Source: Azophilus sp965221465 (lineage in GTDB: Bacteria > Pseudomonadota > Gammaproteobacteria > Pseudomonadales > Azotimanducaceae). From it: DNA of 64,000 nt. The DNA lies in assembly GCA_965221465.1 (NCBI GenBank), contig OZ244892.1, forward strand, positions 2,914,001 to 2,978,000, read 5' to 3'. The translations under genes and the position numbers were made by a program. The stretch's first letter is position 1, and each line of letters opens with the position of its first letter. The notes beneath the pieces were generated by a model. The model was given only the letters and a program-made list of their open reading frames with translations. It did no database searches and was not told the origin of the DNA. This document shows, piece by piece, positions 16,672 to 25,450 of this stretch.

Positions 16672-17826
16672 TCATTGAACCGGGTGCACCATGTAGGGCG
16701 TATCGCCGAGGGCGCCGACCGTGCGCTGCCACTCGCCGCTCTCGCCGTCGTAGATATCGAGTTCCCCTTCGATGTTCACCGCCAGCAGATTCGGCTCGGC
16801 GCCCCGGGTTGCCGCGAAGCTGAGCGCCGGTACCCGAAGATCGAATCGCGCCGTGCGCTCGCCGGAGCGGGTGTCGAACCGCCAGACTTCCGGCGCCGGG
16901 TCCTTGTGACTGCCCGGGTAGCCGTTGGGCGTCATGCCCACCCACAAGAGGCCCGTATCGTGACCCGCCGTCCAGTGCCAGCCGGCGGGCCGCCAGTCTC
17001 CGGCCCGCTCCTCGTCGGTGGTGAGCCACCATCGCTCGAGTATCCGCGGCCGGTCCCCGGTCACGTCGATGGGCTGAACCTCGCCCCCATAGGTGACGAA
17101 GTGCCAGACGCCCGCGACCTTGGCTGCCTTTTCGGACAGCGGGTCGTTGTCGATGTCGTTGAATGCCTCGCTCGACCAACGGCCGGCCTCCGCACCCGTC
17201 TCATCGAGGGACACCGCCAGCAGCCCACCGTCACCGCACAGCATCACGAACCCGCCGGCCTCGTCCGGGTACACCAGCGCACAACCGGGCGTCGGAATCT
17301 CCCCGGACACTGCCCGCGTGTCCAGGTCGATGACGGTCACCGACGTGCCGGGGTTCTGATTCCAGATCAACAGGAATCGCTCGTCCGCGGTGAGCGCCGA
17401 GTTGCCCAGGTTGATGACGGTATTGGCTCGCCGGGGCGGCAACTCGACCTCGGCCTGCAGGGCAAGGTTGGCAAAGTCGTAAATGGCCACCAGATCCTGG
17501 CGCTCGCCGCGGACGCCGCGGCTGTGGATGGTCTCGCCGACGTAGAACTCGCCGCGCCCGATGGAGTGATTCAGCGTCGCGAACTGGCCGGCGCTCAACA
17601 TCCCCTTGAAGCGACGGGTTTCGATGTCCACCAGCGCAAAGCTCGAATCGATGAGGCTGCCGAAGGCGAAGTCGTGCACCATGGCGTACGTTTCGGGGTA
17701 GGGCACGGCCAGGGTAACGACATTCGGGATCGGCTCGGATTGCAACTCGGCCTGTGCCGCAAACGGCGCCAGCAGCACCAGCAGCAAACGAGCGGCATGC
17801 TGCGCGATTCGTCGGAATATCCGCAT
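16672..17826 (-). CDS. Second TTQ amine dehydrogenase heavy subunit (paralogue)
   Basis: 384 residues from ATG 17826 with GGAGGAG just upstream. Signal peptide RLLLVLLAPFAAQAE, then beta-propeller blades with family segments YAMVHDFAFGSLIDS, MLSAGQFATLNHS, VELPPRRANTVINLGN and GYPGSHKDPAPEVWRFD. It is clearly homologous to the first heavy subunit but much more diverged than the two light subunits are from each other, so the substrate channel, formed partly by the heavy chain, probably differs. It is transcribed with the second light subunit; no MauE or MauD follows on this strand, so maturation must use proteins encoded elsewhere, such as 13483-14751 or 20330-20923. Confidence 0.87.
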   Translation of the reverse strand: MRIFRRIAQHAARLLLVLLAPFAAQAELQSEPIPNVVTLAVPYPETYAMVHDFAFGSLIDSSFALVDIETRRFKGMLSAGQFATLNHSIGRGEFYVGETIHSRGVRGERQDLVAIYDFANLALQAEVELPPRRANTVINLGNSALTADERFLLIWNQNPGTSVTVIDLDTRAVSGEIPTPGCALVYPDEAGGFVMLCGDGGLLAVSLDETGAEAGRWSSEAFNDIDNDPLSEKAAKVAGVWHFVTYGGEVQPIDVTGDRPRILERWWLTTDEERAGDWRPAGWHWTAGHDTGLLWVGMTPNGYPGSHKDPAPEVWRFDTRSGERTARFDLRVPALSFAATRGAEPNLLAVNIEGELDIYDGESGEWQRTVGALGDTPYMVHPVQ

Positions 17827-17946
17827 CTGAAGCTCCTCCCGAGCCTGACAGGCCATGCACCGAAACCACAGCGGATGAAACAGCTACCCGAAGGCTGCCC
17901 ACCCTCCGGCACCGTCCATGACGCACGAAAAATAGCGATTCTCCAT

Positions 17947-17976
17947 TTGCAAGTCAACTGTATTGTTTTCTAGAAT
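17947..17976 (+). promoter_or_regulatory. Candidate sigma-70 promoter for the TonB receptor
   Basis: TTGCAA (17947-17952), 18-bp spacer and TAGAAT (17971-17976), in an AT-rich patch of the divergent region between the second heavy-subunit gene and the receptor. Transcription from about 17983 would give a 5' leader of about 110 nt containing three 19-bp repeats. Confidence 0.45.
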
Positions 17977-18022
17977 GCGGGCCGAGCCGTTCGATCCGTA
18001 CAGCCATTGGCGGCTGAAGCGG

Positions 18023-18079
18023 CGAAACCACTCGAGATGGACGAAACTACTAGAGATAGACGAAACCACACGAGATAGA
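18023..18079 (+). repeat. Three tandem 19-bp repeats in the TonB receptor leader
   Basis: Units at 18023, 18042 and 18061, consensus CGAAACCACWCGAGATRGA, in exact tandem at a 19-bp period. They end 13 bp before the receptor start and abut its AGGAGAG ribosome site. Their position in the probable 5' leader suggests operator sites or a translational control element. Confidence 0.85.
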
Positions 18080-18092
18080 AAGGAGAGCACTC

Positions 18093-20276
18093 ATGTCGGT
18101 ACGCACACCCCTCACCCTGATCGCGGGCTTGATTCTGGCGCTGCCGCTCAACGCGGCGGTCATCGAGGAAGTCGTGGTCACCGCGCAGAAACGCGAACAG
18201 AACGTCCAGGATGTCGGCATCGCCATCAGCGCCGTGACCGGCGAGCAGATGCGCCAGCTCGGCTTCACCAACGCGCAGCAGGTCACCGCCCTCGCCCCGG
18301 GCGTGCACACGGTGCAACCGAACGGCGAAGCCAATTACGCCATCGCCATGCGCGGCGTGGCCGCCAACGACTTCACCACCAACGTGGAAAGCCCCGTGGC
18401 CATCTACCTCGACGAGGTCTACATCAGCCAGATGTCGGGCAGCGGTTTCATGTTGTTCGACATGGAGCGGGTGGAATTGCTGCGGGGCCCTCAGGGAACC
18501 CTGTACGGACGCAACGCCACCGGCGGGCTCGCCCATTTCGTCACGGTCAAGCCGTCACAGGAGGTGAGCGGCTACGGGCAGCTCTCGGTCGGCAGCTACG
18601 ACCAGGTCAAGTTCGAGGGCGCAGTCGGCGGGGGCCTGGGCGAGACGGTCTCGGCCCGCGTCTCGGTGGCGACCCACGACAACAACGGCTACGTCAAGAA
18701 CCGCTTCCTCGACAAGCGGCTGAACAACGCCAACGACTGGGCGGGCCGCGTCCAGTTGCTGTTCGAGCCGACGGACCGGTTCGACGTGCTGCTGAACTAC
18801 CGGCGCTCCGAGCAGGACATCGACACCGGTTTCTTCGAACACGTCACGGCCAATCAGACGGGCCTGGCGACCCCCAACGAGGTCAACCAGGTGCTCGGCT
18901 ACATCGACAACGACGGCGACGTCTACGAAGGCGACTACGACCGCGACGGTCACAACGACCTGGAGACCGAGGGCTTTTCGGCCACGGTCAACTGGGATCT
19001 GGACAACTTCACGCTGACCTCGATCACCGACTACTCCACCGTCACCCGGGACTACATCGAGGATTCCGACGCCTCGCCGGTGCCGCTGTTCAATTTCTAC
19101 CTGACCACCGACGCGGAACAGTTCTCCCAGGAACTGCGCATCGACGGCTCGACGGATGCCATGGAATGGGTTGCCGGCGTGTACTACCTCGACCTGTCGG
19201 TAAACGACTCGAACGGCGCCGAAACCGACCCGTTCGTCGACCCGGCCGGCGACACCCCGTTCATATCCGGGCTGGACAACCCCTACGAGACCAATACCGA
19301 GTCCTGGTCGGTATTCGGGCAGATCGAACGCCGGCTGAGCGATCGTCTGACGGGCATTCTCGGCCTGCGCTGGGTACATGACGAGAAGGACCACGCCTAC
19401 ACCGTCAACGTCGTCGATTTCGTGCCGGGTACCGTGCAGCGCAACGGCAATCCGAACATCCTCGTGCAGCTTGCCGACTACTACGGCGAGCGCGAAGACG
19501 ACGAGATCTCCATACGCGCCGCGCTGGACTACGACGTCAGCGAAGACGTCATGGTCTACGCAAGCTGGAACCGGGGCGTCAAGGGCGGCGGCTACAACTC
19601 GCCGGTGTTCCCGCTGAATCCGCCGCTGGCCTACGACGACGAGACCATGAGTTACGACCCGGAGCAGCTCGATGCCTTCGAGGTGGGCTTCAAGTCGCGC
19701 CTCGCCGACGGCCTGGCCATCTTCAACGGCGCCGCCTACTACTACGACTACAAGGACTATCAGGCGTTTCAGATCGTCGGCATCGACACGCTCACGACGA
19801 ACGCCATTGCCGAGTCGTACGGTTTCGAGCTGGAGTTGCAGACCGTGCCCGCCGAAGGGCTCGACGTGATTCTCGGCGTCGCCTACAACGACATCGAGGT
19901 CGACCTCGGCGACGGCGCCAAGACCACCTCCGTGCAGTCGCCCAAGTGGAACCTGAACGGGCTGGTGCGCTACCAGTGGCCGTTTGCGGGCGGCGCTCTG
20001 GCGGCCCAGGTCGATGCCCTGCACCGCTCGAAGCACTACTTTTCCCTGACCGGCCTGCCGACGGTGGAAGAGGACGGCTATACGATTGCGAACGCTTCCC
20101 TGAGTTATACGACTGCCGACGGCGGCTACATCCTCACCGCCTTCGTGCACAATCTGGGCGACGTGCAGCACCTGGTGCAGACCTTCGACCTTTCCGGGCC
20201 CGACGTCTTCGGCATGGTCGAGCAGTATTACAACAAGCCGCGCTGGTGGGGCGTGAGCCTGGCGATCAACTTCTAG
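18093..20276 (+). CDS. TonB-dependent outer-membrane receptor
   Basis: 727 residues: signal peptide (LTLIAGLILALPLNAA), TonB box region EEVVVTAQKREQNVQD at about residues 24-39, plug domain with GPQGTLYGRNATGG near 133, then a 22-strand barrel ending in Phe (GVSLAINF). EEVVVTAQKR receptors take up siderophores, vitamins, oligosaccharides or aromatic compounds in an energy-dependent manner. It lies between the second amine dehydrogenase locus (divergent) and a MauD-like gene (same strand, 53 bp on), so it may import an amine or amine-bearing substrate, or a metal needed by the system. The substrate is not evident. Confidence 0.92.
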   Translation: MSVRTPLTLIAGLILALPLNAAVIEEVVVTAQKREQNVQDVGIAISAVTGEQMRQLGFTNAQQVTALAPGVHTVQPNGEANYAIAMRGVAANDFTTNVESPVAIYLDEVYISQMSGSGFMLFDMERVELLRGPQGTLYGRNATGGLAHFVTVKPSQEVSGYGQLSVGSYDQVKFEGAVGGGLGETVSARVSVATHDNNGYVKNRFLDKRLNNANDWAGRVQLLFEPTDRFDVLLNYRRSEQDIDTGFFEHVTANQTGLATPNEVNQVLGYIDNDGDVYEGDYDRDGHNDLETEGFSATVNWDLDNFTLTSITDYSTVTRDYIEDSDASPVPLFNFYLTTDAEQFSQELRIDGSTDAMEWVAGVYYLDLSVNDSNGAETDPFVDPAGDTPFISGLDNPYETNTESWSVFGQIERRLSDRLTGILGLRWVHDEKDHAYTVNVVDFVPGTVQRNGNPNILVQLADYYGEREDDEISIRAALDYDVSEDVMVYASWNRGVKGGGYNSPVFPLNPPLAYDDETMSYDPEQLDAFEVGFKSRLADGLAIFNGAAYYYDYKDYQAFQIVGIDTLTTNAIAESYGFELELQTVPAEGLDVILGVAYNDIEVDLGDGAKTTSVQSPKWNLNGLVRYQWPFAGGALAAQVDALHRSKHYFSLTGLPTVEEDGYTIANASLSYTTADGGYILTAFVHNLGDVQHLVQTFDLSGPDVFGMVEQYYNKPRWWGVSLAINF

Positions 20277-20329
20277 CTCGCGTACAAGAAGCTCAGCCGG
20301 GGAGTGCGGTAGCGCGAGCGGAAACACGC

Positions 20330-20923
20330 ATGACCTGGCTGATTGCATCCAACATCGGGCTGCTGGCCGCGGTACTGGCCCTTGGCGCCGTGGTCGTGTC
20401 ACTGGCGCGCCAGATCGGTGTGCTGCACGAGCGCACCGCGCCGGCCGGCGTGGCCCCGCCGCGAAACCGGCAAGCGCAAGCCGTTGACCCGAAGACCCTG
20501 CTGCTGACCAATCTCGCGGGCAATTCGACCGCTCTGGCCGAGTTCGCCGCTGGGCGCGCCGTTGCAATCCTGTTCGTCGGCCCCGATTGCCCGATCTGCA
20601 AGGCGCTGCTGCCGGCGTTCGAACCGGCTTTGGCACATCTCGATCTGCTGAGCTGTTACGCCGGCGGCAACGAAGCCGTGCAAACCCACCTGCGTTACGC
20701 CGAGGAGAATGCGCTGGATCCCGAACGCTATTTTCTCGGCCTGGAACTCGCGGCAGCGCTGCAGGTGATGCAGACCCCGACGCTGGTGGCGATCGATGGC
20801 GCCGGGGAGGCCGTGCTCCGGGAGACGGTGCGTGGGCCGGGACACCTGCGGACACTGGTTGCCAGGCTCGAACGGGTACTTGCCGGGCCGAACGGTTCGA
20901 ATTCCGACGGGCAAGCGGCGTGA
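20330..20923 (+). CDS. Second MauD-like periplasmic thioredoxin (CPIC)
   Basis: 197 residues. An N-terminal anchor (IASNIGLLAAVLALGAVVVSLA) precedes a thioredoxin-like domain with VAILFVGPDCPICKALLPAF near residue 80 and the cis-Pro segment MQTPTLVAI. Unlike the operon copy at 14104 it retains both cysteines of the CxxC, so it should be able to cycle as an oxidase or reductase. It follows the TonB receptor by 53 bp and overlaps or abuts the TetR gene. It probably matures the second light subunit encoded at 15978; no matching MauE accompanies it. Confidence 0.83.
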   Translation: MTWLIASNIGLLAAVLALGAVVVSLARQIGVLHERTAPAGVAPPRNRQAQAVDPKTLLLTNLAGNSTALAEFAAGRAVAILFVGPDCPICKALLPAFEPALAHLDLLSCYAGGNEAVQTHLRYAEENALDPERYFLGLELAAALQVMQTPTLVAIDGAGEAVLRETVRGPGHLRTLVARLERVLAGPNGSNSDGQAA

Positions 20924-20931
20924 ACAAACCC

Positions 20932-21618
20932 ATGGACACCCGCAACATCCGTACCGGCAAGCGCGAGAAGGGCCGGCGCAAGGCCGAACACATCCTCGAT
21001 CAGGCGACCCAGGTGCTGACCCGCCATGGTTACAGCAATTTCTCCCTGCGCCGCGTGGCCCGAGCCGCGGGCGTCACCCTGGGCAACCTGCAGTACTACT
21101 ACCCGACCAAGAGCGATCTGGTCGAAGGCATGTTGCGTTATGTCATCGCCGGTTACGTCGAGGAATTCAATCGCCTGACGGCCGAGGTCGAAGGCCGGCC
21201 GCAGGAGCAGCTAGCGGCCGTTCTTCGCCACGTGATCCGCGACCTGAAGAACCCGCGCACCACCGTGCTCTTCCCCGAACTCTGGTCGATGGCCAACCAG
21301 GAACCGGCGGTACAACAGTACGTGGAGGACATGTACGAAACCTATCGGCGCATCGTCGCCGATCTCATACCCCGGATAAACCCGCAACTGACGCCCCGAC
21401 AGGTGCGGTTGCTGACCATATTCATCACCTCGTCGCTCGAGGGCCATACCCCGTTCACCGGGCACGGCAAACGCTGGGAATTCCTGACACCGGAAATCGA
21501 AAAGCTCGCCGTCGACACCTTTGTCGCATTGATCGAAAGCGGCAAGGTGCCGGAAGTGCCCGAGCCGCAGTCATGCGCATCGCCCTTGCCCGTTGCCGAG
21601 CGCACGGCACCGAAGTAA
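20932..21618 (+). CDS. TetR-family transcriptional regulator
   Basis: 228 residues from ATG 20932 (a GTG at 20920 overlapping the upstream stop is an alternative). The N-terminal HTH is typical: AEHILDQATQVLTRHGYSNFSLRRVARAAGVTLGNLQYYYPTKSD, broken here as A-E-H-I...Y-Y-Y-P-T-K, about residues 18-62. The C-terminal ligand domain is about 160 residues. It is the last gene of the receptor-MauD2-tetR run, so it is a likely local regulator of the amine dehydrogenase/TonB locus. The three 19-bp repeats before the receptor gene are candidate sites. The ligand is unknown. Confidence 0.87.
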   Translation: MDTRNIRTGKREKGRRKAEHILDQATQVLTRHGYSNFSLRRVARAAGVTLGNLQYYYPTKSDLVEGMLRYVIAGYVEEFNRLTAEVEGRPQEQLAAVLRHVIRDLKNPRTTVLFPELWSMANQEPAVQQYVEDMYETYRRIVADLIPRINPQLTPRQVRLLTIFITSSLEGHTPFTGHGKRWEFLTPEIEKLAVDTFVALIESGKVPEVPEPQSCASPLPVAERTAPK

Positions 21619-21701
21619 CGCCCCGCACTGCGACCCGCAGCTGGGCGCTTGCGGCGGCGCAGGCGTATTCCCCTTCTCCGCTACCCCAACGGTCGTGCCG
21701 T

Positions 21702-22493
21702 TCAGGGAGAGAGCGTATTGATGTAGGCGACCACGTCGTCGATGGCGGTGTCGTCGGCGAGCACGCCGGTCGAGGCACGCATCAGGATGCTGGACGTATC
21801 GCCCCGGGCGCCGCGAATCCCGGCCTTGTAATTGCGCAACTGGCGCACGAGATACCAGTCGTCCTGACCGGCGAGGCGCGGGGCACTGAATCCCTGGTTG
21901 CCTTCGCCACGCTGGCCGTGGCAGGTCGCGCAACTCCAGTACAGGGCCGCGCCGCGCTCCGCATCCCCCTCGATGGTCGGCGCGGAGGGCCGCTCCGGCA
22001 CCTGCTCCACCAGCCGCGCCGCCGCAACGATTCCCGCCTCGTCGAGCACCGCCGCGAACGGCTGCATCTGCCGCCCCGGCAGGTTCGGGCTGCCCTCCGG
22101 CGCGCGCAATCCCTGGTTGTACAAACGCATCTGCCGCTCGACGTACCAGACCTGAAGCACCGAAAGGTTCGGCGCTTCCAATGTCCGGTTGCCCTGCAAT
22201 TGCGAACCATGGCAGGCCGCACAGGCCGCAAGACTGGCCGGCCCGGCATCGTCCGCTGGGCCGGCGTGGGCAAACGTCGAGAAAAAACCGGCGGCGAGCA
22301 AAAGCGCCAGAAACGCGAACCGCTGTGGACCGCTGACGGGAGAGCGAAGATTGTCTACGTAGGAGAGAGTACGTGTTGGCAGCGCCCGATATCGAACCGG
22401 GCCTGCGATCGAGTTGGCCTTCGGGAAATGGGGCCCTGACAGTCCGTCGATGCCGCGGTAGCAAACGGCTTCCAAACTGTTCAGGTGAGGCAT
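21702..22493 (-). CDS. Dihaem cytochrome c (c4-like)
   Basis: 263 residues with two haem motifs, CAACH and CATCH, about 105 residues apart, each in a c-type domain with downstream Met regions (GRQMQPF, ILMRAST). This is the c4/FixP-like dihaem layout. A hydrophobic export signal (FAFLALLLAAGFFSTFAHA) begins only about 58 residues after the ATG at 22493, which has AGGAAA upstream. Either the N-terminus is unusually long or a later start is used, but no good in-frame start lies closer. It could accept electrons from the nearby amine dehydrogenases or feed an oxidase. It is convergent with the TetR gene. Confidence 0.78.
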   Translation of the reverse strand: MPHLNSLEAVCYRGIDGLSGPHFPKANSIAGPVRYRALPTRTLSYVDNLRSPVSGPQRFAFLALLLAAGFFSTFAHAGPADDAGPASLAACAACHGSQLQGNRTLEAPNLSVLQVWYVERQMRLYNQGLRAPEGSPNLPGRQMQPFAAVLDEAGIVAAARLVEQVPERPSAPTIEGDAERGAALYWSCATCHGQRGEGNQGFSAPRLAGQDDWYLVRQLRNYKAGIRGARGDTSSILMRASTGVLADDTAIDDVVAYINTLSP

Positions 22494-22911
22494 CTTGGTT
22501 TCCTCGTGGTGGTTGAGCGGCTTACCATCCTTTGCCGACCGCGGTGCAGGTCCGCCGCTCACGCCGGTGGATGATAATGTAACGGCTTCGATCCCGCTAA
22601 GCGCTTGGGCCGACCAAGACTCGGGAACTCGACAAAGGGCGATCGAGTACGAGGACGTGACCGAACAGCGGCAATCCTGTGCGATGGTCAACAACGTGGT
22701 CGAATGTGTGGCAATTGTCGCCTCGTCCGGGCACGCGCCCACATCGAGCAAGGCGTCGCGGTGCACGTCTTCTCGCAAGGTGTTTGGGCGCTCCATAAAC
22801 GCACAGTAGACTTGTCGCGAATCCGTCGCCGGTCAGTCCTGGCGGCGTCGACTGAGCGGCGGAAGGCGCCCGTTGCCGGTGAAGTCAAATGGAACGAAAA
22901 GGAGTCAGATC
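22494..22911 (+). other. 418-bp divergent intergenic region, no gene seen
   Basis: This lies between the dihaem cytochrome gene and nhaA, which diverge. The minus-strand frame stays open to 22796 but reads as non-coding. I see no tRNA, repeat copy or convincing promoter. The GGAG at about 22900 belongs to nhaA. Confidence 0.5.
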
Positions 22912-24117
22912 TTGAACGACAAGCTGCGGGACCCGGTGCCGACTTCCTCCATCCTTCGCTTCATACGCCTGGAATCGTTGGGCGGCATTTTGCTGGTCGT
23001 GGCCACGGTGGCGGCAACGATCGTCGCCAATTCGCCGCTTGCGGGGGCCTATGCCTGGCTGCTCGATACGCGCGTGGCCGTCAGCGTCGGTGCTGCCGGG
23101 ATCGACAAGCCTCTGTTGTTGTGGATCAACGATGGCCTGATGGCAGTGTTCTTTCTGTTGATCGGCCTCGAGGTCAAGCGCGAGGTGCTGGAGGGCGAGC
23201 TTTCCTCCAGGGAACGAGTCGCGCTGCCGGCAATCGGTGCGCTCGGCGGCATCCTCGTTCCCGCCGGCATCTACACGGCATTGAACTGGCAGGACCCCGG
23301 CGCCATGAACGGTTGGGCCATTCCGGTGGCTACCGACATTGCCTTTGCGCTGGCCCTGCTCGGCGCGTTCGGCAACCGCGTGCCGGTTTCGCTCAAGGCG
23401 TTTCTGCTCGCCCTCGCCATATTCGACGACATGGCAGCCATCGCCATCGTCGCGGTTTTCTATGCCGGCGACCTGTCACCCGGCATGCTGATCGCCGCGT
23501 TCGTCGCACTGGCAGCGGCTATCGCCCTGAATCGCCTGCGCATTGCCAGCGTCACCGCCTATGTGCTGATCGGTATCGCGCTCTGGGTCGCCGTCCTGAA
23601 GTCGGGTGTGCATGCGACCCTTGCCGGCGTGCTGATCGCATTCTGCATCCCCATGCGCGCGGCGGACGGCCGATCGCCGTTGAAGGAACTGGAACAGGAT
23701 CTGCACACCCCCGTCGCCCTGGCCGTTCTGCCGGTATTCGCGTTTGCGAACGCGGGCATATCGTTCTCGGGGGTCTCCCTGGGCGACGTGGCGAATCCCG
23801 TCACGCTGGGCATCGCCCTCGGGCTCCTGCTCGGCAACCCGATCGGGATCATCGGATTGACCTCGCTGGCGGTGCGCTTCGGCTGGGCGTCGCTACCCGC
23901 GGGGGTGACCTGGCTGCAGATGACCGGCACGGCCTTCGCCTGCGGAATCGGGTTCACCATGAGCCTCTTCATCGCAGGGCTGGCATTCGAACACGCCGAC
24001 GGCACTTACTGGTTTGCCGACAAGCTCGGTATTCTGCTCGGTTCGCTGGCAGCCGCCCTGGTCGGCTACGCCCTGCTTGCCGCGGGCCTGCCAAAGAACC
24101 GGCACGAAGGGGACTGA
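22912..24117 (+). CDS. nhaA: Na+/H+ antiporter NhaA
   Basis: 401 residues, an inner-membrane electrogenic sodium/proton antiporter for pH and sodium homeostasis. NhaA signatures include RLESLGGILLVVAT, NDGLMAVFFLLIGLEVKREVLEGEL, ATDIAFALALLGAFG near residue 141 (equivalent to Asp133) and LAIFDDMAAI near 171 (equivalent to the Asp163/Asp164 pair). About 11-12 TM segments are evident and length fits the family (about 390). The start is TTG 22912, eight bases after AAGGAG; no ATG is closer to the conserved region. Fits a marine or saline habitat. Confidence 0.95.
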   Translation: MNDKLRDPVPTSSILRFIRLESLGGILLVVATVAATIVANSPLAGAYAWLLDTRVAVSVGAAGIDKPLLLWINDGLMAVFFLLIGLEVKREVLEGELSSRERVALPAIGALGGILVPAGIYTALNWQDPGAMNGWAIPVATDIAFALALLGAFGNRVPVSLKAFLLALAIFDDMAAIAIVAVFYAGDLSPGMLIAAFVALAAAIALNRLRIASVTAYVLIGIALWVAVLKSGVHATLAGVLIAFCIPMRAADGRSPLKELEQDLHTPVALAVLPVFAFANAGISFSGVSLGDVANPVTLGIALGLLLGNPIGIIGLTSLAVRFGWASLPAGVTWLQMTGTAFACGIGFTMSLFIAGLAFEHADGTYWFADKLGILLGSLAAALVGYALLAAGLPKNRHEGD

Positions 24118-24124
24118 CCCGGAT

Positions 24125-24353
24125 CCGTCACCAACTGCTTGCTGCGGACGCTGATGCACTTGCGTAAGCGCGGCCGCGTTTCCCTCTGCGAGGGGTATCC
24201 CCTCGCGCTCCATGGCTGAAGGCTCCCTCATCCCGGTTTTACATACCCTAGACTATGCCCGCACCGGCATCCAGTCCGCCCGGCCGCGCTTACGCGGCGC
24301 GTGTTGCTTCAGCGACGAAACGCCGACGCCCTCGCGACGACAGTTGGTGACGG
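24125..24353. repeat. Dispersed repeat family B, copy 1 (MITE-like, 13-bp terminal inverted repeats)
   Basis: A 229-bp non-coding element between the convergent nhaA and isomerase genes. Its ends are perfect 13-bp inverted repeats, CCGTCACCAACTG at 24125 and the complement at 24341. Subterminal inverted matches (TAAGCGCGGCC and its complement near 24281) and an internal palindrome GAGGGGTATCCCCTC at 24190 follow. The same termini and a GAGGGGTATTCCCTC palindrome occur in the element at 44272-44623. No transposase is encoded; the element may have moved in trans. Confidence 0.8.
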
Positions 24354-24368
24354 GCGGCGGCTACAACG

Positions 24369-25151
24369 TCACTCCCCGCTGAACTGCGCCGGCCGTTTCT
24401 CCCGGAAGGCCTGAACCCCTTCCTGGAAATCTTTCGTCGCACCGGCCTCGGATTGCAGCCTTGCCTCCAGATCGAGTTGCTGTTCGAAGGCGTTGTGCCA
24501 GGTGTTCCAGTACGCCCTGCGGATCAACGCCAGCGACCGCGGCCCGTCGGCGAGGCGTCGGGCCATGGCCATGGCGCCTTCCTGCAGCGCTTCGACATCG
24601 TCGAACAGGCGGTTTACCAGGCCCCACTCGAAGGCCTTCTCGGCAGGCAGCTTTTCGGCCAGCATCGAAAGTTCCATGGCACGGCCCCAGCCGACCAGCC
24701 GCGGCAGCATGAAGGTGGAACCGCCGTCCGGCACCAGCCCGATGCGGCCGAACGCCTGCAGGAAGTAGGCATCCTTCTGCGCGCAGACGATATCGCCCAT
24801 GAGCGCGAAACTCATGCCGACTCCCGCTGCCGGCCCGTTCACGGCGGTGACCAGGGGCATTTCCAGGTCGCGCAGCTGCAGCAATATCGGGTGGTAGCCG
24901 CTGCGCAGCCCCGACCCGGCGCTGCCACGGCGTTGGTTGCGGCCTTCGTCCTGCAGGTTGGCGCCTGCCGAAAACCCCCGGCCTTCTCCGGTTAGCAAGA
25001 GGCAGCGGGCACCGTTGGCCGGCTTCTCGACTTCGAGCAGCGCCTCCGACAAATCCTCGAGCATCTGCGCGCCGATGGCATTCAGCACTTCCGGGTGATT
25101 GAACTTGAGGACGGCCACCTTGCCGTCGAATTCCAGCAGCATCCGTTCCAT
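24369..25151 (-). CDS. Enoyl-CoA hydratase/isomerase, PaaG-like
   Basis: 260 residues, crotonase fold. The oxyanion-hole segments are GRGFSAGANL near residue 62 and NGPAAGVGMSFALMGDIV near 105. The usual second catalytic Glu is replaced by Asp in GLVPDGGSTFMLPRLVG near 135, as in PaaG, the ring-1,2-epoxyphenylacetyl-CoA isomerase. A GWGRAMELSMLAEKLPAEKAF segment follows. An isomerase in aromatic or unsaturated acyl-CoA breakdown is therefore more likely than a classical hydratase. ATG 25151 places the fold at the N-terminus. No paa neighbours are present. Confidence 0.83.
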   Translation of the reverse strand: MERMLLEFDGKVAVLKFNHPEVLNAIGAQMLEDLSEALLEVEKPANGARCLLLTGEGRGFSAGANLQDEGRNQRRGSAGSGLRSGYHPILLQLRDLEMPLVTAVNGPAAGVGMSFALMGDIVCAQKDAYFLQAFGRIGLVPDGGSTFMLPRLVGWGRAMELSMLAEKLPAEKAFEWGLVNRLFDDVEALQEGAMAMARRLADGPRSLALIRRAYWNTWHNAFEQQLDLEARLQSEAGATKDFQEGVQAFREKRPAQFSGE

Positions 25152-25450
25152 GGCATTCCCTCGAAAAGCGGCCAACCTTAACGGATATGCCGCCACCCTG
25201 CACTCCGCGCGCCCAGGCCGGCTGTCCATGCACCCGCGAGAGCCGGTATCCGTGACGACGCCGCCCGGTGAGCACCACCACTGCCCGCTTGCGTAGTTCA
25301 GACCAGGACCAGCGGGTAGTCGCCCTGTCGTCAATGTGCCAGGACTCGGCTCCGTGTCGCGAACAGGTCGATACCACCAGCGCCCGCGATTTGGCGCCTG
25401 GCAAGCCACGTTATAATTCGCCGCCAGGAGGCGCGGCAGGGGCGAATCGA

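Noticed and set aside
20886..20905. T-arm-like GGTTCGAATTCC as part of a tRNA
   Set aside because: It is inside the MauD2 reading frame and no acceptor stem or cloverleaf can be drawn around it.
18555..20993. 812-codon minus-strand open frame
   Set aside because: Exactly antisense to the TonB receptor and MauD2; no recognisable domain.
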